Assembly (NCBI RefSeq): GCF_030936135.1
Contig: NC_082631.1
Span: 800,721 to 864,720, forward strand
Length of the DNA stretch: 64,000 bases
DNA from: Gavia stellata
Taxonomy: Eukaryota > Chordata > Aves > Gaviiformes > Gaviidae
Direction: 5' to 3'
Positions 26,334-46,248 of this stretch are shown here, piece after piece. Numbering within the stretch: position 1 is the stretch's first letter; each line of letters begins with the position of its first letter. The notes under the pieces are model-generated. The model saw only the letters and a list, made by a program, of their open reading frames with translations, had not been told where the DNA came from and searched no databases. The translations under genes and the position numbers were made by a program.

Positions 26334-26348
26334 TCACGTGACCGGAAG
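26334..26348. promoter_or_regulatory. CLEAR-like E-box with adjacent ETS site upstream of MCOLN1
   Basis: TCACGTGAC at 26334-26342 matches nine of ten bases of the lysosomal CLEAR element GTCACGTGAC bound by TFEB/TFE3, 35 bp upstream of the MCOLN1 ATG. ACCGGAAG, an ETS core, follows at 26341-26348. Human MCOLN1 is a known TFEB target, so function is likely by family knowledge. Confidence 0.7.
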
Positions 26349-26373
26349 ACGCCTACCCGCCCCTTTGGCCGTA

Positions 26374-26458
26374 GCCACGCCCACCCGCCGTCCAGAGCGA
26401 TGTGGCCACGCCCACTGTCTGGCCGTGGCCACGCCTATCTGTGGCGTAGCCACGCCCA
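26374..26458 (+). promoter_or_regulatory. Four GCCACGCCCA boxes upstream of MCOLN1
   Basis: GCCACGCCCA at 26374, 26405 and 26449 and GCCACGCCTA at 26428 are KLF/Sp-type GC boxes, 75-160 bp upstream of the MCOLN1 start. Spacing is 21-31 bp. They could be the remains of a short tandem array instead. Confidence 0.5.
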
Positions 26459-26489
26459 CCCACCGCCTGCGCTGCTGTCTGTACCGGGA

Positions 26490-27950
26490 CGGTGACATGT
26501 GGCATGGGGGGACACGTCCATGGATGGTGACATGTGGCATGGGGGGACATGTCCATGTCAGGAGGGTGACATGTGACCCAGGGGACATGTCCATGGAGGG
26601 TGACATGTGGCATGGAGGGACGTGGCCATACCAGGATGGTGACATGTGGCATGGGGAGACACGTCCATGGATGGTGACATGTGGCATGGGGGGACATGTC
26701 CATGTCAGGAGGGTGACATGTGACCCAGGGGACATGTCCATGCTGGGATGGTGACACGTGGCATGGGGGGACACGTCCATGGATGGTGACATGTGGCATG
26801 GGGGGACATGTCCATGGATGGTGACATGTGGCATGGAGGGACGTGGCCATACCAGGATGGTGACATGTGGCATGGGGGGACACGTCCATGGATGGTGACA
26901 TGTGGCATGGGGGGACATGTCCATGTCAGGAGGGTGACATGTGACCCAGGGGACATGTCCATGGAGGGTGACATGTGGCATGGAGGGACGTGGCCATACC
27001 AGGATGGTGACATGTGGCATGGGGGGACACGTCCATGGATGGTGACATGTGGCATGGGGGGACATGTCCATGTCAGGAGGGTGACATGTGACCCAGGGGA
27101 CATGTCCATGGAGGGTGACATGTGGCATGAAGGGCTGTGGCCACACCAGGACGGTGACATGTGGCATGGGGGGACGTGTTCATGGATGGTGACATGTGGC
27201 ATGGGGGGACATGTCCATGGATGGTGACATGTGGCATGAAGGGATATGGTCACACCAGGACGGTGACAAGTGGCATGGGGGGACATGTCCATGTCAGGAG
27301 GGTGACATGTGACCCAGGGGACATGTCCACACCAGGATGGTGACATGTGGCATGGGGTGACACGTCCATGGATGGTGACATGTGGCATGGAGGGACGTGG
27401 CCACACCAGGACGGTGACATGTGGCATGGGGGGACACGTCCATGGATGGTGACATGTGGCATGGAGTGACATGTCCACACCAGGACGGTGACTTGTGGCA
27501 TGGAGGGACATGTCCATGGATGGTGGCACATGTGCCACAGGAGGACATGCCAGGATGGTGACATGTGACCCAGGGGACATGTCCGTGCCAGGATGGTGAT
27601 ATGTGGCATGGGGGGACACGTCCATGGATGGCAACATGTGGCATGGAGGGACGTGGCCACACCAGGACGGTGACATGTGGCATGGGGGGACATGTCCATG
27701 GATGGTGACATGTGGCATGGAGTGATGTGTCCACACCAGGACGGTGACAGGTGGCATGGAGGAGACGTGTTCATGGATGGTGGTACATGTGTCACAGGAG
27801 GACATACCAGGATGGTGACATGTGGCATGGAGGGACACGTCCATACCAGGTTGGTGACTTTGGCCCAGGGGACATGTCCATGCTGGGATGGTCACATGTG
27901 GCACGGAGGGACATGTCCATGCCATGAGGTGGCACGCGATCGAGGAGGAC
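26490..27950. repeat. Minisatellite between MCOLN1 and CYP4F22
   Basis: Units of about 36 bp (CATGGATGGTGACATGTGGC, ATGGGGGGACATGTC) grouped into longer repeats with CAGGAGGGTGACATGTGACC. It fills the whole intergenic interval except about 200 bp at the MCOLN1 promoter and the CYP4F22 3' end. Confidence 0.9.
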
Positions 27951-28024
27951 ACGTACCCACCAGCCCCACCACCCCATCCCGTCCCCCGCTGCACCATCGC
28001 GACACCGTCCCCTCTGTGCCACCA

Positions 28025-28030
28025 TTTATT
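28025..28030 (-). other. Poly(A) signal AATAAA of CYP4F22
   Basis: AATAAA on the minus strand 62 bp after the P450 stop codon, implying a very short 3' UTR. Confidence 0.75.
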
Positions 28031-28092
28031 CACCGCTCCTCCCTCAGGTGGGACATCCACCACGCAGGGTGTCCCCTGTGTCCCCGTGTCCC

Positions 28093-37217
<9,125 letters not shown>

Positions 37218-37226
37218 GGCACCCAA

Positions 37227-37239
37227 GGGGCAAAGGTCG
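37227..37239 (+). promoter_or_regulatory. DR1 (HNF4/PPAR-type) element upstream of CYP4F22
   Basis: GGGGCAAAGGTCG, two half-sites separated by one base, 10-22 bp upstream of the P450 ATG. It resembles the HNF4/PPAR-RXR consensus AGGTCAAAGGTCA with three mismatches. Function is inferred from motif and position only. Confidence 0.45.
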
Positions 37240-37279
37240 GGTGGGGGCGGGTGGGCACGGTGTTGTCACGTGTCCCCGC

Positions 37280-38095
37280 GGCAGGGTGTCATCGTGCGCA
37301 TCCTGGTGGCTTTGTCATGATGTGTGTCCTGGTGGTATCGTCCCCCCATGCGTGTCCTGGTGGCATCATCCTTTGACATGTGTCCTGGTGGCATCGTCCC
37401 CCCAGGCGTGTCCTGGTGGCATCATCCTTTGACATGTGTCCTGGTGGCATCGTCCCCCCAGGCATGTCCTGGTGGCATCATCCTTTGACATGTGTCCTGG
37501 TGGCATCGTCCCCCCAGGTGTGTCCTGGTGGCATCATCCTTTGACATGTGTCCTGCTGGCTTCATGCATGACATGTGTCCTGGTGGCTTCATGCATGACG
37601 TGTCCTGGTGGCATCGTCCCCCCATGCGTGTCCTGGTGGCATCATCCTTTGACATGTGTCCTGGTGGCTTCATGCATGACATGTGTCCTGGTGGCATCAT
37701 CCCCCCATGTGTGTCCTGGTGGCATCATCCTTCGACATGTGTCCTGGTGGCTTCATGCATGACATGTGTCCTGGTGGCATTGTCCCCCCATGTGTGTCCT
37801 GGTGGCATCATCCCCCCATGCGCGTCCTGGTGGCATCAACCTTTGACATGTGACATGTGTCCTGGTGGCTTCATGCATGACATGTGTCCTGGTGGCATCG
37901 TCCCCCCATGTGTGTCCTGGTGGCATCAACCTTTGACATGTGTCCTGGTGGCTTTTTGCATGACACGTGTCTTGGTGGCATCGTCCCCCCAGGCGTGTCC
38001 TGGTGGCATCAACCTTTGACATGTGTCTTGGTGGCATCGTCCCCCCATGCGTGTCCTGGTGGCTTCACGCATGACGTGTCCTGGTGGCTTCACAC
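37280..38095. repeat. Minisatellite upstream of CYP4F22
   Basis: Units of about 28 bp: GTCCTGGTGGCATCATCCTT, TGACATGT, and variants with CTTCATGCATGACATGTG. It occupies the intergenic region starting about 60 bp from the P450 start codon. Confidence 0.9.
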
Positions 38096-38099
38096 CCTG

Positions 38100-38720
38100 A
38101 TGTGTGTTCTTGTGGCACGCGCACACATGCACCCCCCGCACACACACGCACGGACATGCACATGGGCACACACACGTGTGCACACACATATGAACATATG
38201 CACACATGCCCTGCACATACGTGTATGTACGCACACACCCCGTGCACACGCATCCCACCATGTGCACACACATGCACATGCACACACACGTATGTATGCG
38301 CACACACCCTGTGCGCACACATATATGCACATGCACATGCAAACACACGCGTGTATACTCACATACTCCATGCACACACACGTGCAGACACAGATATACA
38401 TGCACACACACCCTGTGCACACATACATGCACGTATGCACACAGATGCATACACACATGTATGCACACACTCCTCATGCACCACATGTATGTAGGCACAC
38501 ACATGTATGCAGACACATGCAGACACGTGCACATATGCACACACCCCTTGTGTGCATGCACACGCATGTATGCACCCCATGTGCAAGCACATGTGCACAC
38601 ACGTGCACGCATGTACACACTTCTTGTATACACACACACACGCACACGCGTGTAGCCCCTTCCTAGCCCCCCACACGCGTGTGCATGCCACCACACACAC
38701 GCGCACACACCTGCTGCGGA
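38100..38720. repeat. Alternating purine-pyrimidine (CA/TG-rich) block
   Basis: About 620 bp of ACACACATGCACACACGTGT-type sequence: CA repeats broken by TG, CG and TA steps that keep purine-pyrimidine alternation. Candidate Z-DNA-forming region between the divergent promoters. Confidence 0.9.
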
Positions 38721-38844
38721 GACGCCCTGCCGGAAGCGCCCACGCAACACACACGTATGTCACCCTGACACGCCCCCAGGTGCTCATGTCCCGTCCCCCC
38801 TCGCCACCGTCCCCCGCCCCCGGTGACATCCATGCTCATGACAC

Positions 38845-38857
38845 GGGGCCAAAGTCC
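38845..38857 (+). promoter_or_regulatory. HNF4-like element upstream of PGLYRP2
   Basis: GGGGCCAAAGTCC lies 50-62 bp before the PGLYRP2 ATG and resembles HNF4 sites (CAAAGTCCA core). Mammalian PGLYRP2 is made chiefly in liver, which fits. It has not been tested. Confidence 0.45.
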
Positions 38858-38906
38858 GGCGAGGCCACGACACGGGACGCAGCGAGCGGGGGCCGTATCC
38901 TGCACC

Positions 38907-41900
38907 ATGCTCCTGTGGCTCCTCATGGTGCTGAGCGTCTGCGCCCGGCCTGGCACAGGTAGGCACACGCCACGACACGCCACAACATGCCACAACACGT
39001 GGTGACATGCTAAAACACCGCACAACACGCCACAACACTACACAACACCCCACAACATGCTACAACACGCCACAACACCCCACAACATGCCACAACACCC
39101 CGCAGCATGCTACAACACCCCACAACATGCCACAACACACCACAACATGCCACAACACCCCACAACACTCCACAACATGCTAGAACACGCCACAACACGC
39201 CACAACACGCCACCACACCCCACAACCTGCCACAACACGCCACGCCACGTCACAACATGCCACAGCATGACACAATACACCACAACACACCCTGACGTGC
39301 AACCGCATGCTACAACATGCCCCAACACGCCACCACACGCGTGTGGCAACCGCGGGGGCTTCTCTGAGCCCTTTTTCGGGCCAAAATGGATCCGGTCGCA
39401 TTTTTTTCCCTAATTAGGGTGATTCTAACCCAAATTTGTGCCCACGTGGGTGGTGATGGGGGGGGTTGTGGGGTGTCAGCGGGGGCGGGGGAGGGGCTGC
39501 ACCCAGTTTTGGGTGCATTCGGCTTCAGTCAGGCTTTGGGTGCTCGCGACGGGTGCAGTCGTCCCGGTTTGGGGTGCTTTTGCCCTTTTTTGGGGTGTTT
39601 TCACCCTGTTTTGGGTGTAGTCACCCCGTTCTGTGTGCTTTTGCTATTTTTTTGGGGTGCTTTTGGCTTTTTTGGGGTGCTTGCACCCTGTTCTGGGTGC
39701 TTTAGTGCTGGTTTTGGGGTGTTTTCACCCTGATTTGGGTGCGTTCACCCTGTTCTGGGTGGTTTTGCCCCCTTTTGGGTGCATTTGCCCTTTTCTGGGT
39801 GCTCTCACCCTGTTTTGGGGTGCTTTTGTCTTGCTTTGAGGTGTTTTCACCCTGTTTTGGGTGCATTCACTCTGTTTTGGATACATTCACCCTTTTCCTG
39901 GGTGCTTGCGCCCTCCTCTGGGTGCTTTCACCCTGTTCTGGGTGCTTTCACCCTGTTTTGGGTGCAGTCCTCCTTTTCTGGGTGCATTTCCCCTGGTTTG
40001 GGTGCTTTCGCCCTGCTTGGGGTGCATCCACCCTGTTTGGGGTGCATTCACCCTGTTTTGGGTGCACTTGCCCTTTTCTGGGTGCACTCCCCCTGCGCTG
40101 GGTGCCTTTGCTCTGCTATGGGTGCTTTTGTCCTGTTTTGGGTGCATTTCCCCTTCTTTGGGTACTTTCCCCTTGCTTTGGGTGCTTTCACCCTGTTTTG
40201 GGTGCTTTCACCCTGTTTTGGGTCTTCTCACCCTGTTTTGGGTGCATTTGCCCTGTTTTGGGTGCATCCTCTCTTTTCCTGGGTGCTTGCGCCCTCCTCT
40301 GGGTGCTTTCACATTGCTCTGGGTGCATTCACCCAGTTTTAGGTGCATTCACCCAGTTTTAGGTGCTTTCACCCTGTTTTGGGTGCATTTGCCCTTTTCT
40401 GGGTGCATTTGCTCTGCTATGGGTGCATTCGCCCTGGTTTGGGTGCATTCGCCCTGGTTTGGGTGCTTTCATTCTGTTTTGGGTGCATTCGCCCTGTTTT
40501 GGGTGAATTTCCCCTCAGTTGGGTGCCGTCACCCTGTTTTGGGTGCACACTCCCCCAGCCTGGGAGACTCTTGCCATCCCTGCACCCATGGGCGCCATCC
40601 CTGCACCCACAGGCACCCCTGACCCCATGGGTGCCCCTCGGTCCCCTCCCATGGCTCCGTCCCCCTTCCCAGGTCTCCCACCACGCCACATGGACTCGGT
40701 GGTTCAGATCGTGGAAGCCCTTGAGTCAACCGACCACAACTTTACCGGCACCGTGCCGGAGCTGGCGCGGGCTCTGGGTGGCTGCAGCACCCCGGGGTGC
40801 CGCGCGGTGCTGGGAGAGCCACCCGATGTCCCACCAGCCCCACCAACGCTCAGCCACGAGCAGTGGCTGCTCTTCACCCAACTCCTCCACCACGACGCCG
40901 CGGCACCCGAGCGTGGCGCGGTGCTGGCACCCGATGGCTCCACCGTAGCCCTTGGTCCCCTCCTTGCCGGCATCGAGGTTGGCCTCAAGCGGGTGTTGGG
41001 GTGGCCCTTCCCCACCTTTGACCCACCCATCGACGCGCTCTACGCCGTCACCATCACCGAGGCTTTGGGGACATCCTTCCTCTTGGCTCGTGACGGCGAT
41101 GGCAACCGAGCCACGCTGGGACCCGGCGGCTGTTGGGATGACGTGGATGACCCCCAAAACTACACCCTGCTGGGACCCGCGTCGCTCATCCCTGATGCCG
41201 TTGCCAACGGGGCGATGGATGGGGTGCTGTTGGGTGCCCACCTGGCCCGAGCACCCATCCCACTCGCCGACCTTCTCCGGGGCTACTACGGGACGGGCAA
41301 CGGCACAGAAGAGGGGCGACCACCCAGCAGTTACCGGCGGCGAGATTTTGGGGTGCTGACAGGGCCGGGGAAGCTGGAGGAGGAGGTGGCAGCAATGTTG
41401 AGGGTGCTGCGGGTGCTGCCACCCACCCAGGAGCTCTTGGAGGACGTGGGGCCGGAGGAGGCGGTGGCCATCGCTCATCAAGCGGCGCGGGACTTCACGG
41501 AGGTCTACGTGGGTAGGGAGGTGGCACCGGGTCGCGATATCACATCTGGCCCCCCCCCCCCAAAAAAATAATGGGGTGGGAGGATGGGTGGAGAGCTGTA
41601 CCGTGGGTGGGGCTGGGGTCCCCAGTGTCACCCCAGCGTAGGTGGCACTGGGGGGAGTCAAGCTCTGAGAGCTGACTGGTGACATACGACCTGGCACGGT
41701 CAGACACCACCGCGTCCCCTGGGTGGACATCACTGTGTCCCCAGATGGTGGTCCCTTGATGGCCACCACCATGTCCCCTGGATGGACGTTGCTGTGTCCC
41801 CATGACGGACACCCACAGGTCCCCTGGATGGCCACCACCATGTCCCCTGGGTGGACATTGGGGTGTCCCCATGACAGACACTCACAGGTCCCCTGGATGG

Positions 41901-43228
41901 CCACCACCATGTCCCCTGGGTGGACATTGGGGTGTCCCCATGACGGACACTCACAGGTCCCTTGGATGGCCACCACCATGTCCCCTGGATGGACATTGGT
42001 GTGTCCCCATGACGGACACCCACAGGTCCCCTGGATGGCCACCACCATGTCCCCTGGATGGACATCGGTGTGTCCCCATGACGGACACCCACAGGTCCCC
42101 TGGATGGCCACCACCATGTCCCCTGGATGGACATCGGTGTGTCCCCATGATGGACACCATTGTGTCCCCTAGATGGCCACCACTGAGTCCCCAGATGGCG
42201 ATCCCTGGATGGCCACCGCCACGTCCCCTGGACGGACACCATTGTGCCCCCTGGACACTGGACACAGCCGCGTCCCCAGCCAAGGGACACCCTGAGCAGG
42301 TGCTCCACGTCCCCTAGATGAGGGGACCCCAGGAGGACACTACCATGTCCCTGGCCAAGGGGTTCCTCAGCTGGGCAGATGCTCCATGTCCCCAAGACCC
42401 CAAGGGAACGCTGCCACGTCCCCAACTGCCCATGGGACCGGGCAAGTCCCCTTCTTCCACCACCTGCCTTCCCTCGCAGAGTGCCCAGCCATCGTGCCCC
42501 GGTGCATGTGGGGTGCCCGTCCCTACCGGGGCACCCCCAAACCGTTGACCCTCCCCTTGGGCTCTGTCTACATCCACCACACCTTCATACCCAGCACCCC
42601 GTGCCGCACCTTCACCGCCTGCGCCCGCGACATGCGCGCCATGCAACGCTTCCACCAGGACACCCGCGGTTGGGATGACATCGGCTACAGGTGAGACCCC
42701 GTCACCATCACCCCACCGCGGTCCCCGTCACCCATCTCCGGGCAACTCAGGTTGACCAATGGGTGCTTGCAGCTTCGTGGTGGGGTCGGATGGGTACCTG
42801 TACCAAGGCCGGGGTTGGCACTGGGTTGGTGCCCACACCAAAGGCTACAACAGCAAAGGCTACGGCGTGAGCTACATCGGAGACTTCTCCACCACTTTGC
42901 CGGACCCTGACACCATCGCTCTGGTGCGGGACAGGCTCCTGCCCTGCGCCGTGCGGACCGGTCGGCTCCACCGTAACTACACCCTACGTGGCCACCGCCA
43001 GATGGGTCTCACCGACTGCCCCGGCAACTCCCTCTTCCATGAGATTGAGACCTGGCACGGCTTCAAGGTGAGCACCAAGCTCCGTGGCATCTCCAGGGGT
43101 TGGAGGTTTGGTGCCCGGTTGGGGTGTCTGGTCCGGTCCGGCATGGCCGGGAGGATGGGGTTTTGGTGGGGGTGGATGTGGGAGGTGATGCTGGGACTGA
43201 TGGTGGTTTCTTCTCTCCTCTGCAGTGA
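38907..43228 (+). CDS. PGLYRP2: Peptidoglycan recognition protein 2 (N-acetylmuramoyl-L-alanine amidase)
   Basis: Secreted zinc amidase that cuts the muramyl-peptide bond of bacterial peptidoglycan. Exons: 38907-38958, 40673-41512, 42480-42690, 42773-43067, and TGA at 43226-43228 as the first codon of the last exon; 466 residues (human 576). Seen: signal peptide MLLWLLMVLSVCARPGTG, the long vertebrate amino-terminal region (AVLAPDGSTVALGPLLAGIE, FTEVYVE), then the PGRP/amidase-2 domain from ECPAIVPRCMWGARPYRG. Zinc ligands are the His of YIHHT (330 or 331), H442 and C450 (TDCPG), all present, so it should be an active amidase. RGWHWVGAHTKGYNSKGYG is typical. The basic carboxy-terminal tail of human PGLYRP2 is absent. 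It is head to head with CYP4F22 and upstream of RASAL3. Confidence 0.95.
38960..39345. repeat. Minisatellite, about 11-bp unit, PGLYRP2 intron 1
   Basis: Repeats of CACAACATGC and CACAACACCC, starting within a few bases of the exon 1 donor. Confidence 0.9.
39520..40560. repeat. Minisatellite, about 20-bp unit, PGLYRP2 intron 1
   Basis: About fifty copies of TTTTGGGTGCTTTCACCCTG and variants. GGGTG and CACCC in each unit form a short inverted repeat. Confidence 0.9.
41700..42300. repeat. Minisatellite, about 69-bp unit, PGLYRP2 intron 2
   Basis: About eight copies: CCCCTGGATGGCCACCACCA, TGTCCCCTGGATGGACAT, GTCCCCATGACGGACACCCA. Confidence 0.9.
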
Positions 43229-43254
43229 GGACCAGCCCTGGGGCTCCTGGTCTG

Positions 43255-43985
43255 GATGGGTGCAGGCAAGGTTGGATCGTGGTCTAGATGGATGCTGGCC
43301 TGATGGGTGATAGTCTGGATGGATCTTGGTCCAACAGATGTTGGCCTCAGTGGCTGCCAGCCTGGATGGACCCTGGTCCAGATGGACACGCATCTCACGG
43401 ATGCCAGACGGACCCTGCTCTAGAAGGACATCCATCCCATGGATGCCAGATGGACCCTGGTCCAGATGGACACCAGTCCCATGGCTGCCAGATGGACCCT
43501 GGTCTAGATGGACACACATCTCACGGATGTCAGATGGACCCTGGTCTAGACGGACACCAGCCCAATGGATGCCGGCCTGGATGGACCCTGGTCCAGATGG
43601 ACACTCATCCCACGGATGCCAGATGGACCCTGCTCTGGAAGGACATCCATCCCACGGATGCCAGATGGATCCTGGTCCAGATGGACACCTGTCCCATGGA
43701 TGCCGGCCTGGATGGACCGTGGTGCAGATGGACACCAGCCCAACGGATGCCAGCCTGGATGGACCCTGGTCCAGATGGACACCAGTCCCATGGCTGCCAG
43801 ATGGACCCTGGTGCAGATGGACACCAGCCCAGCGGATGCCGGCCTGGATGGACCCTGGTCCAGATGGACACCAGCCCAATGGATGCCAGCCTGGATGGAC
43901 CCTGGTCCAGAAGAACCCCAGCCTTGAAGGCTACCAGCCTGGACGGATCCTAGCCCAGATGGCCACCAGCCCAGATGGATCCTGG
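43255..43985. repeat. Minisatellite in the PGLYRP2 3' UTR
   Basis: About 25 units of 28-60 bp containing GATGGACCCTGGTCCAGATG and GACACCAGCCCAATGGATGC. GGACCCTGGTCC is a near-perfect inverted repeat, so the 3' UTR RNA would carry a series of small hairpins. It lies between the stop (43228) and AATAAA (44042). Confidence 0.9.
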
Positions 43986-44041
43986 CCCCACCGACCCAGC
44001 AGACCATCCCCACAGCCAGAAAGAGCCAGAAATCCCCCCAC

Positions 44042-44047
44042 AATAAA
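44042..44047 (+). other. Poly(A) signal AATAAA of PGLYRP2
   Basis: First AATAAA after the PGLYRP2 stop, just past the end of the 3' UTR minisatellite, implying a 3' UTR of about 830 bases. Confidence 0.7.
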
Positions 44048-44389
44048 GTTAGCGCCAGGACAGCAGCTTTGGGTGGTCCCTGGAGAGAGAGGGGGAAACT
44101 GAGGCATGGGGTGGGGTGTGGCCACAGGGTCATGGGAGAGGACTTAAGCGAGGGACCCGGGTGCCCGGGACCTGCTGCGGGGCTGGGTGCTGCGGCACAC
44201 ACATGTGTGTGTCTGCACATGTGTGCCCTGTGCCCAAACAGCACTGGCCCCCCCATAACCCACCTTGAAGACCCACATGACACCCAAGGAGACACCCCCC
44301 CCCAAGATGGCCACCCACCCCTCAGCTGGACATCCAGCCCACAGAGATGCCCACGCCACACCCCACACTGTGGTGCCCAAGTGCTGCCA

Positions 44390-44686
44390 TTTCCTGCATC
44401 TGTTCACTCTGAAACCTAATGATGGCAATTAGGCTGGATGCATGCAACTGGCCACCAGGGTACCCAGACCCTCCCTGCCGGGTGGCCCGGCGTGGCTCAC
44501 CCTTCTCGACATGTCCCAAGCCGTGGCCGAGCGTGAGCCCGGCCGAGCTGGGAGCGTAGATAACATCATCGGGGCAGAGGCGGAGGTGAGGGTGTGACTG
44601 AAACTCCTGCCTGGTCACATGGGGAAGCCACGACAGGAACCGGGGCGGTCGAGTCCGGGTGCCGGAGCAGGCAGAGAACAGCCGAG
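44390..44686 (+). promoter_or_regulatory. Possible RASAL3 promoter and non-coding first exon
   Basis: A non-repetitive island between the PGLYRP2 poly(A) site and the next array. It contains CATTTCCTGC (ETS/PU.1-type core on the other strand) and ends in AACAGCCGAG followed by GTACCG, a usable donor at 44686/44687. The RASAL3 ATG stands four bases from an exon start, so at least one 5' exon must exist upstream. This placement is a guess. Between about 44690 and 45470 I see nothing further. Confidence 0.25.
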
Positions 44687-45469
44687 GTACCGGTGGGGAC
44701 AAGGGGGGTATGTGGGGTGGGTGGCACCCCGGGGTGATGCTCCAGCTTTGGGGGTGCACAGGAGATGCTGGGTGCTGGGGCGGGGTGAAGCAGCACCCTG
44801 AGGAGTAAGGGGTGCTGCAAGGGAGGGTATGGGTGATGGGGTGCTGTAGGGTGCTGCAGGGTGCTGCAGGGTGCTGCAAGTTGGGGTGGGGACCCCAAAA
44901 ATTCTGGCACAACCCCCCCGCCCCAGGGTTTGGGCACCCTCCCCAGCTCAGCTCTAGGGTGCTGGCACCCCTGAATTGGCGGGCGCCAAAGCCACGGGCG
45001 CCCGCAGCTCACTTCCACCCCGGGGCCACGCCGGGGGGTGCCACGGCGAGGAGGTCCTGGGGTGCAACCGGCCCCGTTCACCCCCACCCTGGCCTGCACC
45101 CATGTGTGCACCCTGGGGTGCTGGCAGGGTCCCCAGGGCCTGGGCTGGGTGCGGGGTGCAGGTGCCGGGAGGAAATGCCGTGGCGGCGCGAGGGGAAACG
45201 TGGCTGTGGAGGCGACGGAAGCATCTCCGGCACCCGCCTGCGCTTGGGGCCGAGGAGGTGGCAGGCCACCTGCCTGGGTGTCACCGTGTCCCTGGTGTCA
45301 CCGCGCCCCGGTGTCACCGAATCCTGATGGTGCCGCGCCTCCGGTGCCACCGCGCCCTGACAGGGATGGGTGCTGCGTAGGGCAGGGGCTGGTGTGGGCA
45401 CCCACTGGGTGTGGGACCCTTTCCGTGGGCAGGAGCACCCCAGGGACGTGGGCACCCGCAAGGTGGGGA

Positions 45470-46160
45470 CACCTCGATGGGCAGGGGCACCTCAGGGTGC
45501 CCTGATGTGGGTGCCCAGTTAAGGGTGGCCAGATAAGGGTGCCCTGGATGAGAGGACCCAAATAGGGGTGCCTGGATGAGGGTGCTCTGGAGAAGGGCAC
45601 CCAAGCAAGGGTGCCTGGGTGGGGGTACAGAGGCAGGGGCACCCAGATAGGGGTGCGCAAGTGGGGTGACAACATAGGGGTGCCCCAATAAGGATGCCTG
45701 GATTGGGGTGCTTGGATGGGGGCACCCAGATAAGGGTGCCTGGGTGTGGGTGCACTGGGTGAGGGCACTCAAATAGGGGTGTCTGGACAGGGTGCCCATA
45801 TAGGGTGCCTGTACATGGGTGTCTGGATAGGGGCACCCATCTGTGGGTGCCTGGGCTTGGGTGCCCAGATAGAGGCACCCAGATAGGGGCACCCAGATAG
45901 GGGTGCTGGATATGGGTGCCCTGGATGGGGGTGCCCAGATGAGGGCACCCAGATAGGGGTGCCTGGGTAGGGGAACCCCGTATAGGGTCCCTGATCATGG
46001 GTGCCTGGATAGGGGCACCCATAAAGGGGGACTCAGAGATGCCTGGATATGGGTGCCCGGGTAGGGACGCCCACATAGGGGGGACCCAGTAGGAGATGCT
46101 TGGATGGGGCACCTAAATAGGGGTGCCCAGGTGGGGATGCGAGGTTGGGGGTGCTGATAC
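45470..46160. repeat. Minisatellite, about 19-20-bp unit, upstream of the RASAL3 start exon
   Basis: Repeats of AGGGGTGCCCAGATAGGGGC and CACCCAGATAGGGGTGCCTG. Units contain GGGCACCC/GGGTGCCC inverted pairs. Confidence 0.9.
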
Positions 46161-46248
46161 AAGGGTGCCCTTCCCATTGCCACCCACCCCGCTCCCCATG
46201 CCAGCCCGTGGGCACCCCGTGACTAACGTGGCTCTCCCCATCCCACAG

